DNA of 64,000 nucleotides from Elysia chlorotica (lineage: Eukaryota; Mollusca; Gastropoda; Plakobranchidae). The stretch covers positions 62,001-126,000 of the forward strand of contig RQTK01000988.1 in NCBI GenBank assembly GCA_003991915.1, written 5' to 3'. Numbering within the stretch: the stretch's first letter is position 1; each line of letters opens with the position of its first letter. The translations under genes were made by a program, and so were the position numbers. Positions 37,056-48,777 of this stretch are shown here, piece by piece. Below the pieces are notes generated by a model, which saw only the letters and a program-made list of their open reading frames with translations, made no database searches and was not told the DNA's origin.

Positions 37056-38660
37056 ATGTAGTATGGGGGGAGGCGGAAAAGTGCGTCATTGTACAGCATA
37101 TGAAATTCACTGCCGTACACTAAATGGGTCCTTCAGGTTTCTGGGTCAGCATCAAACATGGCCACATGCACGCCACACTGACCATCGATGACGATCAACA
37201 CTGTCTATAATCCAGCACACCACGTATAGGTCTATGATGGCTTCTTTCTGATAGGATCATATTACTTTGTATGATGTCTCTAATGAGACGATAATTAATA
37301 GGAATAGAAAATACATGTGATATATTACTTTATTACCGATGGTAAATTGTTGGATTATACCAAAATATAAAAAGACTAAACAAACAAGTACCATATATGC
37401 ATACATATTCTACGTTTTGTTCGTTTGTTTTTTGTTGTGTTTTTTTTTTTTTTAAGGACAAGAAATACTGTATTATGTGAATTACAAATCAAATATAAAT
37501 TAACATAGAGCTACAAAACGGTCTTTGGTGGATACTGCAAGTACATGTACTTCATGGGTAGGAAACTAGTCAATAACATAAACAGACAATCATGTTGTCG
37601 AGACATAATTTTTATTTGAAAATTGAAGAACATTTCAAATTATGGTATACCAGAGACAGATGAGATAGCCTCGGTATGAATTCAAGTCAGTTTGCAGAAA
37701 AAACAACATATCATTTCCGCTCTGCCTTTACGGTGGTACATCTATCTAATAAAAAAAAAATGGTACAAGAAATTTTACGCAGCGTTGTGTTAAAAAAATG
37801 AAAAAAAATGACTAGCGTTAACAGAATGTTTAACAAATGCAAGGCACAAAGAATTTATCCTTGGTCTGAGATAGCAAATCTTTTTTAAAAGTTTAATGTC
37901 TCCTATGTCTTGATACAGATCTTGTTCAGTGACAAATCAACAACATTGTCTGGTTTTTAAAGCAAACCAAAGAGATACACTGTCACCCAGAAAAGTTTGG
38001 TAGTTGGTTGGGCAGCATTTGAAAACAAGGGGACAAAACAGATATTGTACTTTTTTTGTAATAACTACACTATAAGCAATTGAGCTAAGCTTGTTATTCA
38101 ACATGAAATACTTTTCAAGTTCACTGGTTTATTAGCATACAAAATAAGTGTGGAATTTTTCATAACTTTGCATTGAAATAAAGCTAGACTCAGTTTGAAG
38201 GGTCACACATAAGTGTTGGATTTAGGCTGCAGAGGGTCCTGGGCCCAACTCAGGTAGGGGGCTCCTCGCTGCCTTATGATTGTTCTAGGATGCATAATTT
38301 TACAAAGCGTTTTAACTCTTTAACATTCCACGACAGGGATTTCGATCACTGATGATCAATCCCTCGTTGTCTTCAGACACCAAATGGCATATAAATAAAA
38401 AAAAATTTACCTTTTGATGTTTCTATCCGAAAATATGGTTATTTAGTTGCACAAAATATATTGTTTTATTCGAAAAATCACTGAAATATAATGAAAAAAG
38501 ACCATTCATGCAAATCAAAATTTGCTATGACTTAGTTTACATTCCTTTCCGTCATCTTATGTTTTACTTCTACTTCATACTATCAATCTGTCGTATATTT
38601 CAATGTTTTTTTTCAACATCAAAATTGTTTTAAGTTTTAAATATCATTGGAATTGCTTCA
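37053..38660. other. No gene recognised
   Basis: AT-rich intergenic sequence with poly-T near 37440 and poly-A runs near 37750 and 37800. No protein family or repeat shared elsewhere in the window is visible. Confidence 0.5.
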
Positions 38661-38666
38661 GCCAGT

Positions 38667-38828
38667 ATGAAGGACACCAAAGTCCATAGTCTTTTAGATT
38701 TGAGCGACTCAGAAGTGTCACACAGGATACCTGATTTGTACGAAAAGCTAAGCCGAGATCTAGAAGATGACAAGGAGCCTGTTGAATCTGAACCTGATCA
38801 CCCCCATCCAAGGTGTGTAGACATTTAG
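38667..38828 (+). CDS. Orphan 53-codon ORF, possible transposase N-terminus
   Basis: I do not recognise this protein. It starts MKDTKVHSLLDLSDSE and is strongly acidic afterwards (SRDLEDDKEPVESEPDH). Codon choice looks less random than in the surrounding AT-rich DNA. A plausible splice donor (CCAAG|gtgtgt) lies at 38812/38813, so it could be a first coding exon whose partner exons I cannot find. Acidic DSDSE-type N-termini are common in piggyBac-like transposases, but no transposase core follows. It may be a transposon relic or chance. Confidence 0.25.
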   Translation: MKDTKVHSLLDLSDSEVSHRIPDLYEKLSRDLEDDKEPVESEPDHPHPRCVDI

Positions 38829-39002
38829 ATTTAGATTATTGTTGCAATAGTTTACGATGTAATCTTAAAATTACATTTATGACAACTTTGAGTCCTATTA
38901 TTAATTTATTTAATTTCTTTCTGATCACTAGTTACATGTAAAGATAAGATGATATACTTTTGAAATTTGTCCATCTTTTTTTAAAAGATGCACCATGGCG
39001 AG

Positions 39003-39215
39003 TTAAGTTGAGTTGGTTTAACGTCCAACGTCAGCACTATTTAGGCTATATAGTGGACGGGCCCCACGACTGAAATCTGGCAATTTTATGTGCTGCCACA
39101 CATGAGACAGGGCGGGGATACCATGACTCCTGTCTCACCCGATCACATTATACATGTACTGACACTTTCCCAACCAGGGACGAAATTGGGTCCGATTGGT
39201 CTGCCTTAAAACCGG
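39003..39215 (-). mobile_element. tRNA-derived SINE, family A, head lost
   Basis: The tail (CAACTCAACTTAACTC on the minus strand) and body (GGAGTCATGGTATCCCCGCC, TGTGTGGCAGCACATAAAAT) are well preserved. The sequence diverges after the linker near 39180, so the tRNA head is missing. Confidence 0.75.
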
Positions 39216-41327
39216 CACTGTCACACACATAAACACACACAAAAATGGACCTCTGCAACATCCTTACTGGAAGACTGTTTGAAAAGATGGAGGCTTAACC
39301 GTCCAGGGTAAATGTAAGTGCTATCCATATCATTATCACAACTTAATTCATTTGCCTGCACTGTATTTCATACTCCTCAATGAAAGTCTTAGTAGACATT
39401 TAACTGATTTGAAGGGATCCAAGATGATTTTGTATGAAAACAAAAATAGAACATAATTGTATTTGGATTATAATGAAATTTGAAAATGACAAGGAACAGT
39501 TGAAATTCAGACAGGAGAAAGAAACGCTTCAACCTTTATAAAATATATAGGGTTTTTAAGATATGGTCTTAATTGTTATATCAATTTCTCCATAAACAAC
39601 ATTCAATTTTTTATTGCCACTGCACATACAAAAATTCTCTATAGGATTTTCAAATAAATATTTATCCATTTTGAATTGTGATTAATGGAGGCAATCAAAA
39701 TTTATGTCATCTTTTTCTTCCAACATATTGTGAGGAGGAATAGGATTTTCAGGTTGGCTTTAAAAAATTACCAAATAATGTATGCTATCTTTTTTTCCTT
39801 GAAAAAAGGTTTTTAGAATTTTAGTACATGTATCATAATTTACAACCAATAAAGTTTAAACAGCCATCGAAGGACACCAACAATAATCTCAACTTGAGAA
39901 AAATAAACAATATTGATACAGTGATCTGAATTAGACAAAAAATATCAAACTTAGATTTTTTTTTTCAAAACCTCAGCAGTTCTCAAGTTTAATAAAAATC
40001 AACCATGAAATGCAACAAAATAAAAATGTGAAATGTACAATGTAAAACTAAATTACGATTGTTTGGTTCTAAACATAAAAAAAAACAACTTTTAACTATG
40101 TTTGTTGCTCATTTGCAAAACATGTATTCATCTCACTGGTTGCATTGGTCAATAACATCCTGTAATACATAATTTAAATGAAAACGTAGGCATGTAGTTC
40201 CTTTACAAAATACATTGTGCTCTGTGAAAGCATTCAAAACTTGATGCGAATTGGCTCAGCATTGTATGATAATATTTCCAACCCTTTCTTCATTCTATTT
40301 AATGAATTACAAGACCAACGTCACCAATTTTTGCATTGGTTGTGCATCTGAGTATTAAGTTAACATGAGATAAGCAAAAAAAAAACAATCAGAGGCACTG
40401 AAAAATAAGAAGGATTCAGAATAATGAGATGGGGATTGAAATGAATATCAGTTATCATATTGGGTAAATCCCTCAACCTTTATGTTTGATAGAGAAGTCT
40501 GAAGCCAAGAGCATATTAAAAACTTACATTCATTGAATGCCATTTCAAAATGGAGATCAAGTATTTGGCCTAGTTTTTGACAACAAATAACATCTAAAAA
40601 GTAAAAATAAAATACTTTTATGCTTCGAAATTTGACTTTATCACATTAAATGTATGCTTCGTAAGAAATTAGAACTTTTTAAAACAATGCGTCATAGGAA
40701 AGGAAGCACATGGGTCTTTCTCACGCTATCATAGGTAATATGAACGAATAACACTATTCTATGATACATCATATTTTTGTCCTTGTTCTTTTAATAACAT
40801 TCATCTGCAAGAAATGAATTCTTGAACAATATGTTTGGGGAAGAAAAAACATAACTACAATTTCAGTTTAATGTTAATGATCAGATGAGATGATCGAAAT
40901 ATTAAGTATCTTAAATTTATACACAAATCAAAGTAAAAGTATTGATATACAACTCCAAATTAACCAGGCATACAATATGTACAATTCTGTAGTTTAGCTT
41001 GGGGGCAATACTACCATCATTAAGGCAAAAGAATGGTGTGGCACAAACTTAAGCCAGTTGACAGAAAAAAAGAAAATGTAGGCACCTTTTTTCATTTTTT
41101 TTTTTTTACATTTCAGTTACCATCAGATATTTCTTTTCACACATAAATGGACCTTATATTCAATCAAATCTTTTTTTCTTTTTTTTTTATGATTGAAAAA
41201 AAAAAATTCCCAGCTTTCATGCGAGAGACAAATAAAATTAAAAAAACTTTTTTCCAAGGCTGATTTTAGTGACAACCAAAATGGTATTTCACTATTAAAC
41301 TGCATTTACATCCATCAATTGTAGTTG
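39216..41327. other. No gene recognised
   Basis: AT-rich intergenic DNA with many poly-A/T runs. There are no conserved coding blocks or larger repeats that I could recognise on either strand. Confidence 0.5.
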
Positions 41328-41575
41328 TTGAGTTGGTTTAATGTTCAACATCACCACTATATAGGATATATTGTGGATGGAAACAAAGACTGACGTCTGA
41401 CAATTTTATGTGCTGCCACACATGAGACAGGGCGGGGATACCATGACTCCTGTCTCAACGGGTCACATAAAACTGACACTGACCTAACCAGTAAGAGTCA
41501 AAATCGCCAGGGCTAGAACTACAGACCTTCTGCGTCGGAAGCAGATGTTCTACCCAGGGGCTACTGCGCCTCCCA
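41328..41575 (-). mobile_element. tRNA-derived SINE, family A, near full length
   Basis: This is the most complete copy. On the minus strand the head GGCGCAGTAGCCCCTGGGTA is followed by the loop GCTTCCGACGCAGAAGGTC, a B-box-like GTAGTTCTAGCCC, the linker TACTGGTTAGGTCAGTGTCA, the body and a CCAACTCAACAAC tail. It lies downstream of the PRDX5 stop codon. Confidence 0.8.
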
Positions 41576-42101
41576 CACCCATCAGACTGCAAGATATACA
41601 TTTATTTTATCATTAAAATTCTGCTTCATTCCTGTCTCTTTTCATTTAACTGTTTATTGGTATTAAAATGAAATAGCTAAAAATCTTCAACTCTTCTTCA
41701 GTCCGTCTAAATGGCTGTGGTTGTCAGAGGTATGTAAGTTTTAACCAAAAAATGGAGTAAAAGTACACATATTTTACTTTAAGTCACAACTCTTACATAA
41801 TTATGTTGAAAACGAAAGTCACCAAAAACATTTTTTTTTTAAATAGACATTCTCCAAAAATAATCTGTGCTCAACATCTCTGTTTCCTTATCACATGAGG
41901 AATGGCACATAATCAAAATAATTGGGGAAAATTGAAGTTTTTGCAGAAAAACAAATTTGAAAGAGTCACGAGGATATATGGTTTAATATACTTGACAAGT
42001 CAAAGAAGTTGAATTTTGAGAGTATGAAAAAATTATAATTTGTCCTTAAACTTGGGCTTAAAACGTTTCATGGCAAGCACATAAAAAAAAATCCACTACC
42101 A

Positions 42102-42107
42102 TTTATT
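42102..42107 (-). terminator. Candidate poly(A) signal for PRDX5
   Basis: The minus strand reads AATAAA about 140 nt after the PRDX5 stop codon. Position and hexamer fit; not tested. Confidence 0.4.
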
Positions 42108-42245
42108 TTTTTACTTCTGAGTATATAGATACAACCTTAAACCAGGTATCCACTGTAGAAAATCGTTTGACTTTTCAAGTAAGCAAAATTGAATCATTGT
42201 GTAGGCTTCATATTTTCAACAAAACATTAAAAGAACAAATTACAT

Positions 42246-45200
42246 TCATCTTTTTGGTCTTGGTATGTTTCCAATTTTCATATTTTGGATACACAGCAAG
42301 CACTGTAAACCTGTGAACTCTGGGTCGACATTGACACTCTGGATGATATTGTCTTCAATGACCAAAGAGTATCTGAAATAAAATAAGTAATAGGGGTTTA
42401 ATATCCATGACATACAAGCATCAAATATCATAATTTTGTACAAAATCAACCAACAAAGAAAACATCAACAAAATGTAATGAATCAAATTAGTACATCATG
42501 TCTCCTTTTTAAGTTCAAATTCAAACGAATTGACTATGATGCTGTGACATAACTTAGCCGGCTATCAGTTTTAACGCGACCACTGTTCTTCCTCTTTTTA
42601 CATGAGCATTAGTACTTAATATTTCATTCCATTTCTGACTCATGTCATGTGTTTGTAACAATTATTTGTGTATAACCTTGAGAGCCCTTTATAATATTTC
42701 TATGAAATTTTTTTTTGGTCATTGAATTGTGTATGTAAATGCTTCTACATGACTCTATATAATATTGAAGACTTTGGTGATTATGCTTAAAATGTTGTTA
42801 AGCGCTTTGAGCTTTCGAAGGGAAAGCGCTCAATAAATAAATATTATTATTATTAATATGTTAAAAATGTATTGTATCCCCATTTTTTTCACACCCACTC
42901 ACCCATGCCAAACCCAGACTGAGTATTAGAAAATATATTATTCTTTTCTCTTTCAGGTTATGAACCAATGGCCAGATCAAATGACACACATGCAGTTACA
43001 ATACAGCTACTGTGAGTCTTACCGTCTTTTAATCCGCAGTTATACATGTATCATGCGATTGAATAGCGAATTACACTATGTACACTACATATTTTGTTGA
43101 AACACATTTACATGCATGTCCATTCTGCACTGAATACAATTGATGGTTAAATACAAGTACATCGCATTATTTTGATAAGTCAAAAACGTGTAGACTTACA
43201 TTATTTATTGACTGGTCAAACTCTGCTCCACAATGCAATATACTAGTTTATAAACGTTCATGTTCAGAGCGCTCAATAAATAAATATTATTATTATTAGT
43301 ATCATGTAAAAAACTGAAGTTCACTGTAAAACAAAATATCGCAAGCCAAAAAAACATATTTTAAAATAAAATTTTCAGGCACACATTTTTCACACGCATC
43401 AAATGTTTAGAATTCAAACTACTGCAGAAATAAGAGCATAAAAATTATGAATGGTTTGAAAAACTTACTTGTGGGACCTCACTCCTCCTAATAATTTTGT
43501 ACAGTCAATGTCCATGCCCAAAGTTTTTGTAAACTGCCCAGATGGATCGGCCAACATGCGAATCTGCAGTCAAAAGTAGACTTTTAATTAAAATAACGTA
43601 AATTAAGCTGCATTTATGTTTAACTAATTGTTTGCTACGAAATTTAAAAAAAAACAGTATCCTTAGCACATCAAAAAACTGTACGAGCCATAATGAAAAG
43701 GGAAGCTAAAATCAATACTCAATTACTAGTTTTTACGCCATCTGTTTAAATTTTAAATTTAGTGTCTGTTTTGTGTAAAAAGCATTGCCAAAGCATGTCC
43801 TTAGTACCATATTATTGCTTTAAATGTTAAAATTATAAACAAACATGAACAATAATAAAAAAAAAAAAAATTGAAGGTTTCAAATGCATCATGGAGAGTG
43901 AATACACACTACAAAGCAGTCAAAATGATAAGAACCACTTTTGCAAGATCCTTTTATTTCTCAACATCTAGTTTCCATTATAAGCAAATAGTGTCCATAC
44001 TTTTCCCTCTGCGTTAGTGCTTTTGCCCCAAGCAGCCATAACAAAGGGATCATTCACTGACACACAGGAAATCATGTATCCTTCCTCCTGGTAGATTAAA
44101 AGAAATAAACCGATGACAAACAAGCTTAAAATCATTTTCATCACTTTGCTTCTAGCTTAATTGTTTTCCCTTCCATTTGTGTGTTTGTCTTCAGACGTGT
44201 ATATTGTATGAAAGTGATCTTGCAAGTATTGATGTAATTTATGTATACACCAAAACAATGTATCATCATTGGACAATAAAGATTAATATCATTATCATTA
44301 CTATTATGGTCTTCTGTAGAAAATATTAAAAATGTAACATTACTAGTAAACCAATTTTCTATTAGCCCTTTTTGATGTAACATAAAAAAGGACACATTTC
44401 TATTTAATTTGAATCTAAATAATAATGCTCTAAAACAAGATAATATAGATATTAAATTTGATTTCACCAATATCACTTTATTTTTACTTAAGCACTACTA
44501 AAAACAGCCTATGTATTTTGAAATTAGATAAGCAAAATGAACTAATTGTATAAATTTTCCTAATGAATTATGAGACTTATAAAATACAAAAAATGTGTAT
44601 AGTTATGTTGAATAAATATTAGACTGTACCTTCTACTCATTGCATCCAGCAATTCAATTTTTGTTTATTATAATGAATCCTTACATGAGGGGAAATGAGA
44701 AAGAGAATGTTAAATCCTTCTGCTTCAAAGTTTAGGCTTAAAAAACAATGCCAGATGGAATGTTGACATTTTCTTTCACAGTCAGATATTATTGCTTACG
44801 ATTCAAATAAAAAACAACAACAAAGCAAACAGATTTATCGAAACTGTACATGTTGAGTTACTTCATTCAATATTTCCATCTTGTTTTCATTACCTTGAAT
44901 TTTTCATATAAAGAAAGGTAATCCGGTATGTGGGTCTGTAGAAAAAAATAAAAAATATTATAGTATACATGTATGCAGTAAAATCCTATAAGTATAAAGA
45001 ATGTGGTGTAACATGCTAAAAACCTATTTACTGTTTTACAGCTTTGACTTTAAAAATTACAAAGTAGCTCCATATTAAGACGCACCATTTGTAAATAGAC
45101 TTTATGAAAAACCAAAACTTTGCTTAATTATTGAATTTATAGGAAACTATAGTCTCATAAAGTTACTTTTCAATTCATTTTAACTGCATGGGACAGATCT

Positions 45201-45557
45201 ATAAAAAATTAAAAAAAATGGTAAGAATATTTTTTTATGATAAAAACCATTTTTTTAACTTTTTGAGAAAGACTGAAACTTCTTTTTTTTTCAACCCATT
45301 AAAATGTTTGTAAAAGCTAGTGAATACCAATGATCACTGATGACAACAATTAAAAAAAAACATGTTTGCCAATCTTCATCCATTTTAAACTAAATAGAAT
45401 ATTTTAACACTGTATAATCAGATTTGTCAATTGAACTATATCATCCACATTGTAACATTTCTTGCCTACATCGATATTAATGCCATATGGCCTTATGATA
45501 TGAAATAAATGTGTAACACAAAGATTAACAAAAAGAGAGATAGTGTGTGTGTGTGTG

Positions 45558-45600
<43 letters not shown>

Positions 45601-46427
45601 GAGGGAGGGGGAGAGAGAAGGGGAAAGAGAAAGAGAGAAAGAAGAAAAGAAAATAAAAAGATTGAGATAGGAGAGAGTTGGGAGAAAGAGAGATAGAGAG
45701 ACGGAAATATAGAGATTGAGAGAGAAAGAAAGAGTGGGAATGAGAGGGTCCGAGATAAAACGGAAAGAGAAGGATAAAAAGAAAAAATAGTGAGAGGGGG
45801 GAGGGAGGGAGGTGGCATGAGAGAGATATGGTGTGCAAGTTATCAATGCATATGCTTTATTTATGTATCCGGCTTAACACAGGTTGCGGCTAAAGTCGTA
45901 GCCATAACAACAGCTTGTCACAGGCTATGGTGCACACATAAACCAAACCGACATTTTTTTAAATTTCAAAACCTCGTTTATCTTACGGAAGAGGTAAAGA
46001 GGAAAGTTATCAGTTTCAGTTTCAAAGAGTCAATTTTGCTGATGTTGCTGGTATATCCAAACAAAATTTCCCTTGTGGATCAATAAAATGTATCTTATCT
46101 TATCTTATTCTGTACTTAGCCAAAAGCACTGTAGTGATAAATTATATAATAAAAATTCCAAAACCACTCTACACACATACTCATGAACAATAAGAAAGAA
46201 AACAGAATTCTAGGGCAATCCTTTCATAATAGGACAAAATAATGTAAAATACATCACTGGGTATACAATTTATTACCCAGCCAATTTCTTACATTTGTGC
46301 AGCCTGGTGTAAATGCTCCTACAACTGCAAACAGTATACCTCTTTTCCCTTTATACAAAGTGGAAGCTGGAATGGGATTATCTGGACTGTTTTCAAACAG
46401 ATTCACATCAGGCAATGTATCTCCCAC
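42246..46427 (-). CDS. PRDX5: Peroxiredoxin-5 (atypical 2-Cys), exons 2-5
   Basis: The enzyme reduces hydrogen peroxide, alkyl peroxides and peroxynitrite using thioredoxin. It is found in mitochondria, cytosol or peroxisomes in other animals. Exons (minus strand) are 46427-46293, 44935-44894, 44087-44001, 43563-43469 and 42372-42246. All have GT-AG borders and compatible phases, encoding 161 residues after the unknown first exon. Seen: [12 protein letters not shown] at the start; the active-site block GAFTPGCTN with the peroxidatic Cys; [24 protein letters not shown]; and TGLQCLLC carrying the expected resolving Cys. The residue after GCT is Asn where the family usually has Lys. The C-terminus is GNIPRPKR, longer than the human one and without the SQL peroxisome signal. 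The N-terminal exon (start Met, any mitochondrial presequence) is not secure; a short candidate lies at 51384-51401. Confidence 0.93.
42825..43298. repeat. 31-bp direct repeats flanking a 412-bp insert
   Basis: An AGCGCTCAATAAATAAATAT stretch followed by (TTA)n is identical over 31 bp at 42825-42855 and 43268-43298. The first copy ends a SINE-like 3' module (GTTAAGCGCTTTGAGC near 42796). The 412 bp between include an inverted fragment of family C (about 42876-42925) and the 251-bp block duplicated at 55251. It lies in the last PRDX5 intron. Confidence 0.7.
42978..43228 (+). repeat. 251-bp block, identical copy 1
   Basis: The sequence from CAAATGACACACATGCAGTT to TGGTCAAACTCTGCTC is identical, base for base and without gaps, to 55251-55501. 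Similarity extends about 10 bp further left with two mismatches. This copy is in the last PRDX5 intron. On the plus strand it is preceded by a pyrimidine tract and CAG, with CTACT|GTGAGT inside, so it may once have carried an exon. Confidence 0.92.
45543..45830. repeat. GT/GA-rich low-complexity tract
   Basis: A (GT)n run, then (GA)n, then an impure GA-rich stretch on the plus strand. Minus-strand frames across it are Ser/Leu/Pro-rich artefacts. It lies in the PRDX5 intron between exons 3 and 2. A similar stretch is at 50900-51180. Confidence 0.85.
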
Positions 46428-46576
46428 CTGAAAAAGCAAATAAAAATCACTGAATTTTTTTAGGAAATCTGAATCTTAAAAATTATAATTCTAGCTTCTT
46501 TTTTTTTAATCAAAGCTATAATATCATTGATCTTATTGTAATTAAAAAAACATGATGCTTTGTTTCATAATTTTAA

Positions 46577-47707
46577 ACTTTAACCCCCCTGGTGCTGAGA
46601 AGTCCACCCAAACAGCCAGATGGTCAGCCTTGGACTGGCAAGTGTGAATGGGTGTGAAAAAATGGGGTGTAGCAGTACTGAGTTCTGTTTACCTGGTTAA
46701 GTGATCCTTTCAGTATTGCGCTGATATCGCTAATATTTTAAAAAAAATTTTTCTATTATCGGTTCTATGTCTTTCTTAAAATTTAGTAGATTTCATTATC
46801 TTGTTTGTTTTGGCTTTTTTCTAATCTTTTATTACTTTTGTGTGGGGCAAATAAAGGAGAGTCGATTTATTACTTTGTTTCCTGCAGGTGATCACAACTA
46901 AACTAATTTCATTTTAAATAGCTGTGATATGTTTCAGTTCAAATCGTTTTTTTACATGGAACAACAGTCATCCTGTGTGCCCCTTTATTGAAATGACTAT
47001 GCACTTAAAACCCTAATTGCTCCAATTGAAAGTTCTACAATACATAAATGGAAATATCAGCTGATGATCAAACCTTTGTCCTCGTAATCATCATTCTAGA
47101 GGCACTATTGCAAGGGATCTCTGGCACTTTGTATTGCTGAAAATGCAATCTTCAAATTTATGTTATGTGCTATTGTGTTGCTTAAAGAGATGGGCGAAAA
47201 GATAAGGGGAAAAAGGGGGTGCGCTGGATAAAGAGCGGTGAAACTAAAGATTTGAACCTTGCACTTCCTGCTCCTCAGACCCGAGGACTGATAACTGAAC
47301 ATTCTTAACACCCCCATTGGTTCAATCCTAATTATATTTAATTAGATCTACATCCCATGGAGGTCCAGAAAAATATCACACCAAATAGCTGTGCCCTTTT
47401 TAGGAATATGCTGAGTGTCGTACTGTCTGTTTGCAACAGCAGGCCCTGACACATGGAGCTAGTATAGGGAGGAGGTTTTGATCAAACATTATCAAGCAAA
47501 GCGCAAGCAGTTACAGCACTTGTAGGCCTGCTACCCAACAAACAGAAAAGTTTAACGTACGTTATCTCAACACCTGTTTCACATCAAAGTGTGTGTGTAT
47601 ACTTGTCTTTGTGTCTCAGGGGGAGGGGCACATATGAATTGTGAATAAGTCACTGACCTGGGAGGCCGAGAGTGTGGCAAACTATTCATTGATTTCATTG
47701 CTCGAAG
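46577..47707 (+). repeat. Dispersed repeat family C, copy 2
   Basis: Aligns with 18309-19710: the opening CAGATGGTCAGCCTTGGACT block, GAATGGGTGTGAAAAAATGG, the CCTGCAGGTGATCACAACTA block, the tRNA-like region around 47230-47320, and the closing CAAACTATTCATTGATTTCA. Both copies share orientation. This copy is shorter near its 3' part. It lies just upstream of the PRDX5 exon that starts at 46427. Confidence 0.65.
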
Positions 47708-48202
47708 ATTTTAAAAATTGCTACCATTGCATTGGCACGATCCTTCATAGCTTAACAAAAGTAGATATCAACAACCCTTCTTAATAATAATTCAAAATTT
47801 CTTTTATAATTTGAATGAGGACTCATTCCAGAGACTATTAATGCTCTAATTTTCAAAACCTAATTGAAATTAAAATTGAGTTTCAAAATTCTGAACATGA
47901 TGCAATTACATTGATATAATATAAGGGTTAGCGTTAGGGTTAGAGCAAGACCTGTATGCAACTGTTATTTGCTGTTGTTTTTTTATTTTTTGTAGCTACA
48001 ATTTAGACAATGGTGGATATGCCTACTCACTTTTAGTGATAAACAACATAATTTTTATATTTTGTTTGAAACTTTTCAAGGAATGCAAATGTATGCAAAT
48101 TGAAGTTTCCAAAATGGGCAGAAAAGCTGTACAGATTGAATATTTTTCTGCCTCTGTCTTATTTCCAGTTTTCCATATAGGATTTTTTTTCAAGTTTCCT
48201 TG

Positions 48203-48777
48203 TAATAAATGGACAACAAAGTATGTATAGTTTAGGGGCAAAAATGCAGCGAAATTTAATATTGATCAAATCTGAGATAGTCAGTAATAGTATGTTGTCA
48301 AAGTGTTATAAAAATAATTGCAATAAACTTAACATTATCAGTATTGAGTATGGTAGTAATACTTTTAAATTTTAAAGAGACTTTTTTTTAAAAATGTGAC
48401 AGAATAAGTCTCAAGAAAAAAGGAACACAACAAAAACAATATTTGCAGACAATTTTTATCTTACCCGAAATTTATGTTTAGATGAACTCCTCTTAATAAA
48501 TGGGCAACAATGTATGTATAGTTTAGGGGCGAAAATACAACTAAATTTAATATTGATCAAACCTGAGATATTCAGTAATAGTATGTTGTCAAAGTGGTAT
48601 AAAAATAATTGCAATAAACTTAACATTTTGAGTATTGATATGGTAGTAATACTTTTAAATTATAAAGAGACTGTAAAAAAAAATTTTACAGAAGAAAAGT
48701 CTCAAGAAAAAAGGAACACAACAAAAACAATATTTGCAGACAATTTTTATCTTACCCGAAATTTATGTTTAGATGAG
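48203..48777. repeat. Direct tandem duplication, unit about 290 bp
   Basis: 48203-48493 and 48494-48777 share the same order of landmarks: GTATGTATAGTTTAGGGGC, TTTAATATTGATCAAA, GTCTCAAGAAAAAAGGAACA and ATCTTACCCGAAATTTATG. Differences are few substitutions and small gaps. No coding function is visible. Confidence 0.88.

Noticed and set aside
36926..37120. Arg-Glu repeat protein on the minus strand
   Set aside because: It is the translation of the (CT)n microsatellite.
39170..39190. GGACGAAA motif considered as a hammerhead ribozyme core
   Set aside because: It belongs to the SINE linker; no CTGATGAG core and no compatible stems nearby.
45404..45846. Long Ser/Leu/Pro-rich minus-strand frames (also near 50211-50643, 50832-51245 and 62696-63142)
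   Set aside because: They are translations of GA-rich low-complexity DNA in several frames at once.
47921..47945. Telomere-like GGGTTAGCGTTAGGGTTAG
   Set aside because: Only two to three imperfect TTAGGG units; not an interstitial telomere array.
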